Assembly (NCBI GenBank): GCA_026225395.1
Contig: JAMFSR010000003.1
Span: forward strand, 47,071 to 111,070
DNA length: 64,000 nucleotides
Reading direction: 5' to 3'
Origin: Granulicella sapmiensis
GTDB taxonomy: Bacteria > Acidobacteriota > Terriglobia > Terriglobales > Acidobacteriaceae
The position numbers and the translations under genes were made by a program. Positions 59,091 through 64,000 of the stretch are shown here, piece by piece; the first letter of the stretch is position 1; each line of letters starts with the position of its first letter. The notes below the pieces were generated by a model. The model saw nothing but the letters and a program-made list of their open reading frames with translations, had not been told where the DNA came from and did no database searches.

Positions 59091-61757
59091 ATGGAACGAT
59101 TTTCTAATCTCAGGCTGATCGCTACGGTGTTCACGCTCGGGCTGGTGCTTGCGTTTGCGGCCGGTGTTGCGTTTGGGCAAGCTACGGCGGGTAATCTCAG
59201 CGGCACCGTGACCGATCCCACGGGAGCGCTGGTACCCGGCGCTACGGTGACCATTACGAATGCAGTGAGCGGGTATACGCGCACGGCGACTTCGGATAAT
59301 ACGGGGCAGTTTCACTTCTTCAACATTCCGTTCAACCCTTACCGGCTGACGGTGGATTACTCGGGCTTTCAGAGCTTCAACAAGACGGTGCAGGTGAACT
59401 CGGTGGTTGCGGTGAACGTGCCGGTGTCGCTGGGCGTGAGCTCGACGAGCCAGAGTGTGACGGTGGAAGCTCCACCGGACCTGGTGGAGACGGACCCGAC
59501 GGCGCATACGGACATCGACCGCTCGTTGATTGACCGGTTGCCGATTGAGAGTGCGTCGAGCGAGTTGAGCTCGATTGTGACGCTGGCTTCACCGGGCGTT
59601 GCGGCAGATTCGAACGGGTTGATGCATGGGTTGGGCGATCATGCGGAGAACTCGTTTAACGTGGATGGGCAGCCGATTACGGACCAGCAGAGCAAGGTGT
59701 TTTCGAACTCGCTGCCGGCCGCGGCTGTGCAGTCGCTTGAGGTGATTGAAGGCGCACCGCCGGCTGAGTATGGCGATAAGACGAGCCTGGTGGTGAAGGT
59801 GACGACGCGGTCCGGGCAAGGTGTGACGAAGCCTACGGGCAGCGTGGCGTTTTCGTATGGAAGCTTTGGTTCGAGCAGCGTGTCGTTCGACACGGCTTAT
59901 GGCGGAAAGAACTGGGGCAACTTTATTGCGGCGAGCGGTCTGCAGTCGGGGCGGTTTCTCGATGGGCCGGAGTTTGCGGTGTTTCATGACAAGGGCAATG
60001 AAGAAAACTTCTTCGACCGTGTTGATTTTCAGTTGAGCCCGAAGGACTCGATTCACTTCAACGCGCAGTACACGAGGTCGTGGTTCCAGACGCCGAATGA
60101 CTTTGAGAATGAAGCCGTGGTGAATGGCAATGGAAACGGGACTACGGATCAGCGGTCGAAGATTGGCACGATTGATTTTTCGCCGTCATATACGCATATT
60201 GTGAACGACGATACGGTGTTCAACTTTGGCGCGTATGTTCGTCGCGATGGATATAACTACTTCCCGAGCAATAATCCGCTGGCGGACTATGCGCTGGATC
60301 AGCAGCAGGAGTCTGTGGCGCAGCAGCGTAGTTTGTTGAATGCAGGAACGCATGCGGATATTTCGTATGCGCATGGCATCCACAATGCGAAGCTGGGCGG
60401 GATGTACTCGCAGACGTTTTTGCGCGAGAACGATCAGCTGGGTGTGGTCGATCCGACACTGAGTGCTACGTACTCGCCGGTGCTGGTGCCTTACGATCTG
60501 ACGCGCGGCGGTCATCTGTACTCGTGGCATGGGCAGGCCGATGTGAAGCAGCTTGCGCTGTATGGCGAGGATACGATCACGGCGGGCAACTGGTTGTTCA
60601 ACCTCGGGATTCGTGGGGACATCTACAACGGACTTACGATTCAGAAGCAGGCTGAGCCGCGTGTGGGGCTTTCGTACAACGTGAAGAAGACCGGGACCGT
60701 GATGCGGGCTTCGTATGCGCGTACGCAGGAGACTCCGTTCAACGAGAACCTCGTGCTTTCGTCGACGGGCTGCGGCGATCCGGTGCTGTATGCGATTTTT
60801 GCGACGCTGGCGGATGGAAGCTGCGCCTCGCAGTCGGTGACGCCGTTCAATCCGGGGTTCCGCAATGAGTTCCATGCGGGGCTGGAGCAGTCGGTTGGAC
60901 GGCACTTTGTGTTCAACGGAGAGTACATCTGGAAGGACACGCACAACGCGTATGACTTCAGCGTGCTCGGCACGACGCCGATCACGTTCCCGATTGAATG
61001 GCATAACTCGAAGATTCCGGGATATGCGTTGAGCGCGACGCTGACGCCGGTGAAGGGATTTTCGGCGCAGGTGAATGCGTCGTCGGTGGCGGCGCGGTTC
61101 TTTACGCCGCAGCTTGGCGGTGTGGGTGCGACGCCGGCTACGGCGAACTCGGCGGCGGGGACTTCGGGTATTGTTCCGTTCCGCATCGACCATGACGAGA
61201 AGTTCAACCAGACGACGCATCTGCAGTACGACATGCCGTTCCGGAAGACGACTTGGTTCGGGTTCAACTGGCGGTATGACTCGGGGCTCGTTGCGGCGGC
61301 GGCGCCCTGCTACAACCCGAATGGAGTGAATACGGATTGCGATCCCGCAACGGCGACCACGATTGGCGGACAGCCCGGCATTATCCTGAGCGGGTTGAGC
61401 CCTGACCAGCAGTCTCAGGCTGGGCTGGCTTGCAATGGTGTGAAGGCGACGTACTTGAGCGGGTTCCAGCAGTGCACGGTTGCGGGGCTTACCTCGACGC
61501 TGCTAAAGCTGCCGGCGATCAATACGGAGGATGCGGATAAAAATCCTTCGCGTATTGCTTCGAGGAACCTGTTCGACATGGCACTGGGCGACGATCGGAT
61601 TGCGCACTTTGGCGGGGATCGATACCGCATTGCCGCGCGGTTGACGGCGATCAACGTGACGAACAAGGATGCGCTGTATAACTTCCTTTCGACTTTCTCG
61701 GGAACGCATTATGTGAGTCCGCGGTCGTTGACAGGGGAAGTGTCGTTTCACTTCTAA
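59091..61757 (+). CDS. TonB-dependent receptor with N-terminal carboxypeptidase-regulatory-like domain
   Basis: 888 residues from ATG 59091 (AGGAG six bases upstream). A signal peptide (about 1-30, ending AFGQA) is followed by a carboxypeptidase-regulatory-like beta-sandwich (NLSGTVTDPTGALVPGATVT to about residue 110). A plug-like part comes next (SSELSSIVTLASPGVAADSN, NVDGQPITDQQS, LEVIEGAPPAEYGDKTSLVV). The long C-terminal beta barrel ends RSLTGEVSFHF, with the final aromatic residue typical for outer membrane proteins. Substrate unknown; the upstream His/Cys protein suggests metal, only as inference. Confidence 0.9.
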   Translation: MERFSNLRLIATVFTLGLVLAFAAGVAFGQATAGNLSGTVTDPTGALVPGATVTITNAVSGYTRTATSDNTGQFHFFNIPFNPYRLTVDYSGFQSFNKTVQVNSVVAVNVPVSLGVSSTSQSVTVEAPPDLVETDPTAHTDIDRSLIDRLPIESASSELSSIVTLASPGVAADSNGLMHGLGDHAENSFNVDGQPITDQQSKVFSNSLPAAAVQSLEVIEGAPPAEYGDKTSLVVKVTTRSGQGVTKPTGSVAFSYGSFGSSSVSFDTAYGGKNWGNFIAASGLQSGRFLDGPEFAVFHDKGNEENFFDRVDFQLSPKDSIHFNAQYTRSWFQTPNDFENEAVVNGNGNGTTDQRSKIGTIDFSPSYTHIVNDDTVFNFGAYVRRDGYNYFPSNNPLADYALDQQQESVAQQRSLLNAGTHADISYAHGIHNAKLGGMYSQTFLRENDQLGVVDPTLSATYSPVLVPYDLTRGGHLYSWHGQADVKQLALYGEDTITAGNWLFNLGIRGDIYNGLTIQKQAEPRVGLSYNVKKTGTVMRASYARTQETPFNENLVLSSTGCGDPVLYAIFATLADGSCASQSVTPFNPGFRNEFHAGLEQSVGRHFVFNGEYIWKDTHNAYDFSVLGTTPITFPIEWHNSKIPGYALSATLTPVKGFSAQVNASSVAARFFTPQLGGVGATPATANSAAGTSGIVPFRIDHDEKFNQTTHLQYDMPFRKTTWFGFNWRYDSGLVAAAAPCYNPNGVNTDCDPATATTIGGQPGIILSGLSPDQQSQAGLACNGVKATYLSGFQQCTVAGLTSTLLKLPAINTEDADKNPSRIASRNLFDMALGDDRIAHFGGDRYRIAARLTAINVTNKDALYNFLSTFSGTHYVSPRSLTGEVSFHF

Positions 61758-61840
61758 GGGCAGGGAACAGGGAATAAGTGCGATGGTGCCCGTCTTGAGG
61801 TTTGAGGCGGCCATTGTTGTTTGCCGTAGCATGGAGGGAG

Positions 61841-62803
61841 ATGTTCTCCAGGCTTCCGAAATCGACGCGCGTGCTGCTTGCCTTTGCGTGCGTGTACCTG
61901 ATGTGGGGATCGACGTATGTGGCGATCCATGTGGCGGGAGAGCAGTTGCCGGTGCCGGTGGTTTCGGGGACGCGGTCCCTGCTTTCGGCGACGCTGATTG
62001 CGATCATCTGCGTGGTGATGCGCAAGAGCCTGCGCGTGCCGAAAGGTGAGGGGTGGAAGCTGGCGCTGATTGGCCTGCTGTTCATGTCCGGCAACAATAT
62101 GTTGCTGACCTGGGGCGAGACGATGGTGGCGTCGGGCTTTGCTTCGCTGATTGTTTCAACGCTGCCGATCATGATTGCGCTGATGGAGATGGTGCTGGGC
62201 GTGATGGGCAAGGGTGGCGATGCGCTGAACAAGCGTGGATGGGCCGGGACGCTGCTCGGCACGGCGGGCATCACGGTGCTGGTGTGGCCTTCGCTGCATG
62301 GGCATGCGCAGAGTGGGAGCTCGCGGCCTCTGCTGGCGGTGTTTGTGCTGCTGGGGGCGACATTTTCGTTTGCGGTGGGGTCGGTGTTGTCGCGGCGGTT
62401 TCGGTTCAAGGCGGATACGTTTGTGGCTACGGGATGGCAGATCGGCGCGGCGGGGATCTTCAATATGAGCATGGCGGTGGCGACCGGAGGGCTGCATCGC
62501 GCGGTGTGGACCGTGCATGGGCTGGAGGCGATTGCGTATCTGTCGGTGTTTGGGTCGCTGTGTGGGCTAGTGGCGTTTACGTATTTGTTGCAGAACGTGG
62601 CGGTGACGAAGGTGTCGACGTATGCGTTTGTGAACCCGGTGATTGCGGTGTTGCTGGGGGCGGCGGTGTTGGGTGAGCGGCTGGTAGGGACTGAGATTGT
62701 GGGGATGGGGATTATTATCTGCGCGGTGGCGATGGTGGTGTATAGCCGCGTGGATCGTGCGAAGCGGGAGATTGTGGGGATGGCGGGGGATGCGGTGGAG
62801 TGA
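61841..62803 (+). CDS. EamA/DMT-family transporter (YedA-like)
   Basis: 320 residues from ATG 61841 (GGAGGGAG directly upstream; earlier ATG 61802 is less likely). Ten helices: VYLMWGSTYVAIHVAGEQLP is the typical first-repeat start of YedA-like proteins, and YVAI is followed by SGTRSLLSATL. The second repeat runs FVLLGATFSFAVGSVLSRRF to ALLGAAVLGERLVGTEIVGM-like helices near the end. Probably exports metabolites. Unlike the EamA protein at 48060, it has the G-S-T-Y motif. Confidence 0.88.
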   Translation: MFSRLPKSTRVLLAFACVYLMWGSTYVAIHVAGEQLPVPVVSGTRSLLSATLIAIICVVMRKSLRVPKGEGWKLALIGLLFMSGNNMLLTWGETMVASGFASLIVSTLPIMIALMEMVLGVMGKGGDALNKRGWAGTLLGTAGITVLVWPSLHGHAQSGSSRPLLAVFVLLGATFSFAVGSVLSRRFRFKADTFVATGWQIGAAGIFNMSMAVATGGLHRAVWTVHGLEAIAYLSVFGSLCGLVAFTYLLQNVAVTKVSTYAFVNPVIAVLLGAAVLGERLVGTEIVGMGIIICAVAMVVYSRVDRAKREIVGMAGDAVE

Positions 62804-62808
62804 AGGGA

Positions 62809-62875
62809 AGTAGTAGAGGGTAAGGAGTAAGTCGTAGAGATCGATTCTGCTCCTTACTCCTTACTCTCTACTACT
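62809..62875. repeat. Long hairpin between convergent genes, possible bidirectional terminator
   Basis: Arms of 23 bases (62809-62831 and 62853-62875) pair with one mismatch: AGTAGTAGAGGGTAAGGAGT... against its complement, with a 21-base loop. No T tract follows on either strand. The purine-rich arms made of AGTAG and AAGGAGTA units look like a mobile-repeat family. It sits exactly between the ends of the EamA gene and cysS. Confidence 0.6.
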
Positions 62876-62882
62876 TGAGGCT

Positions 62883-64000
62883 TTACTTGCGTTTCCAGCG
62901 GACGCCCTCTTTGGAGTCTTCGAGGAGGATGCCTTTTTCGAGGAGCTCGTTGCGGATGGCGTCGGCGCGGGCGAAGTTGCGTTGCTTCTTGGCGAGCGTG
63001 CGTTCGGCTATGAGGTTGTCGATGTCGGTGTCGGAGAGGCTGTTGGCGCCGAACTTTTCCAGGACTTCGGGAGCGACATCGGCCATGCGGTTGTTGGATT
63101 CGGCCCAGGCGAGAGCGGCGCGGGTGAGCTCGGCGTCGCGGTCTTCGAGGATGGCGAAGATGCTGTCGAACTTGGCGAGGAGGGCGAGCGTGGCTTCGGC
63201 GTCGGCGCGGGAGAGCTTGTTTTGATCGGCGGCGCTGTTGATGGAGCGCAGGATGTCGAAGATAGGGGCGCGGGCTTCGGCGGTGTTGAGGTCATTGGAG
63301 AGTGCGGCGAAGAAGTCGGTGTCGGCTTTGGCGATGGCTTCAGCGAGGGATGGGTCGACGACTGCTTCGGTCCACTTGTTGTCTTTGAGGCCGGTTTGGA
63401 TGCGGGCATGGAAGGTGCGGAGGCGATCGACGGCTGCGGTTTCGGCGGCGAGGGCGTCGAAGGTGAAGTTGAGCTGCTGGCCGTAGGGGACGCTGAGCAG
63501 AAGGAAGCGGATGGCCGAGGCGCGGTGGCCTTTGAGAAGCAGGTCGCGGAGGGTGTAGAAGTTGCCCTCGGACTTGGACATCTTCTTGCCTTCGACTAGC
63601 AGGAAGCGGACGTGGAACCAGTGGCGGGCGAACTGGACGTGGGTGCAGGCCTCGGACTGGGCGATCTCGTTTTCGTGGTGCGGAAACATGAGGTCTTCGC
63701 CGCCGGCGTGGAGGTCGAAGCTGTCGCCGAGGAACTTCATGGCCATGGCGGAGCACTCGATGTGCCAGCCGGGGCGACCGGTGCCGATGGCGGTGTCCCA
63801 GGAGGTTTCGCCGGGCTTGGTGGCTTTCCAGAGGGCGAAGTCGCGGGCGGAGTCTTTTTCGTACTCGTCGGAGTCAATGCGGGCGCCGTCCTCGATGCCG
63901 TCGAGGTCTTTCTTGGAAAGCTGGCCGTAGGCGGGGAAACGCTTGATGCGGAAGTACCAGGAGCCGTCTTCGGTTTTGTAGGCGATGTCTTCGGCGGCGA
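62883..64000 (-). CDS. cysS: Cysteinyl-tRNA synthetase, C-terminal part (5' end outside window)
   Basis: At least 372 residues are in the window, in frame to the edge. The upstream part in the window contains DSARDFALWKATKPGETSW and GRPGWHIECSAMAMKFLGDS. The zinc-binding/tRNA region DLHAGGEDLMFPHHENEIAQ follows and KMSKSEGNF is the KMSKS loop. The helical C-terminal region ends in GILLEDSKEGVRWKRK, the usual CysRS end. It charges tRNA-Cys in the cytoplasm. The HIGH motif must lie beyond 64000. Confidence 0.95.
   Translation of the reverse strand, partial: AAEDIAYKTEDGSWYFRIKRFPAYGQLSKKDLDGIEDGARIDSDEYEKDSARDFALWKATKPGETSWDTAIGTGRPGWHIECSAMAMKFLGDSFDLHAGGEDLMFPHHENEIAQSEACTHVQFARHWFHVRFLLVEGKKMSKSEGNFYTLRDLLLKGHRASAIRFLLLSVPYGQQLNFTFDALAAETAAVDRLRTFHARIQTGLKDNKWTEAVVDPSLAEAIAKADTDFFAALSNDLNTAEARAPIFDILRSINSAADQNKLSRADAEATLALLAKFDSIFAILEDRDAELTRAALAWAESNNRMADVAPEVLEKFGANSLSDTDIDNLIAERTLAKKQRNFARADAIRNELLEKGILLEDSKEGVRWKRK

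Noticed and set aside
1..64000. tRNA, rRNA, CRISPR, integrase, insertion sequence or replication origin
   Set aside because: I looked for cloverleaf ends, repeat-spacer periodicity, transposase or integrase motifs and DnaA-box clusters and found none that hold up.

Overview
The window looks like a chromosomal segment of an Acidobacteriota member, most likely family Acidobacteriaceae (Granulicella/Terriglobus-like). The base composition is GC-rich. There is a TonB-dependent receptor with an N-terminal carboxypeptidase-regulatory-like domain (a typical acidobacterial 'carboxypeptidase regulatory-like' receptor), FG-GAP/Ig lipoproteins, an scpB-rluB neighbourhood, many exported hypotheticals and the REP-like intergenic repeat 'TCTCGACCGAAGCG...GTGGAGAGACC'. 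I see no tRNA, rRNA, CRISPR array, phage or intact insertion sequence. This assignment is inference from gene content only.

Layout. 1-6.3 kb: surface polysaccharide genes (flippase, FkbM methyltransferase) facing an acylation trio (acyltransferase-3, MBOAT, SGNH/AlgJ-like). 6.4-12.1 kb: two paralogous exported Tyr/Gly-rich proteins, then a minus-strand run scpB - acidic small ORF - cupin - rluB, and a PiT phosphate transporter. 12.2-23.4 kb: Dyp peroxidase, a MarR-S41 peptidase fusion with an operator-like palindrome, a YncE-like propeller, a cysteine-dioxygenase/rhodanese fusion, YjbQ, a conserved hypothetical with DUF2277, an exported metallo-beta-lactamase-fold hydrolase, and a membrane protein/winged-helix/mini-CreD locus carrying three copies of a CTTTG-N5-CAAAG operator. 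23.4-34.9 kb: second PiT (both pit genes have Pho-box-like 11-bp repeats upstream), purine nucleoside permease, LysR/GNAT pair, GH78 rhamnosidase, MFS pump, FG-GAP lipoprotein and TPR protein. 34.9-44.7 kb: scpA-trpS (TrpRS with an Fe-S motif and a long extra C-terminal domain), a FliB-like protein, aldo/keto reductase, O-methyltransferase, VOC protein, a site-2-protease homologue with a degraded zinc motif, a SIMPL protein and small genes. 44.8-50.8 kb: an EMO-like membrane Fe-S oxidoreductase, then accessory DNA with lower GC holding small orphan genes and a DUF3990 two-gene module. 50.9-64 kb: an ECF sigma/anti-sigma cluster, MFS transporter, esterase, the translationally coupled etfB-NIPSNAP-etfA operon, a small His/Cys protein ahead of a TonB-dependent receptor, an EamA transporter and the 3' part of cysS.

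Functionally the window joins housekeeping genes (scpA/scpB, rluB, trpS, cysS), phosphate uptake, an electron-transfer route (EtfAB feeding a putative membrane menaquinone reductase) and envelope/polysaccharide functions. The most unusual items are the DUF3990 (ADP-ribosyltransferase-like) module whose first gene has no standard start codon, the TrpRS C-terminal extension, the Tat-type NIPSNAP gene inside the etf operon, the mini-CreD regulon, and the site-2 protease that has lost its HExxH.
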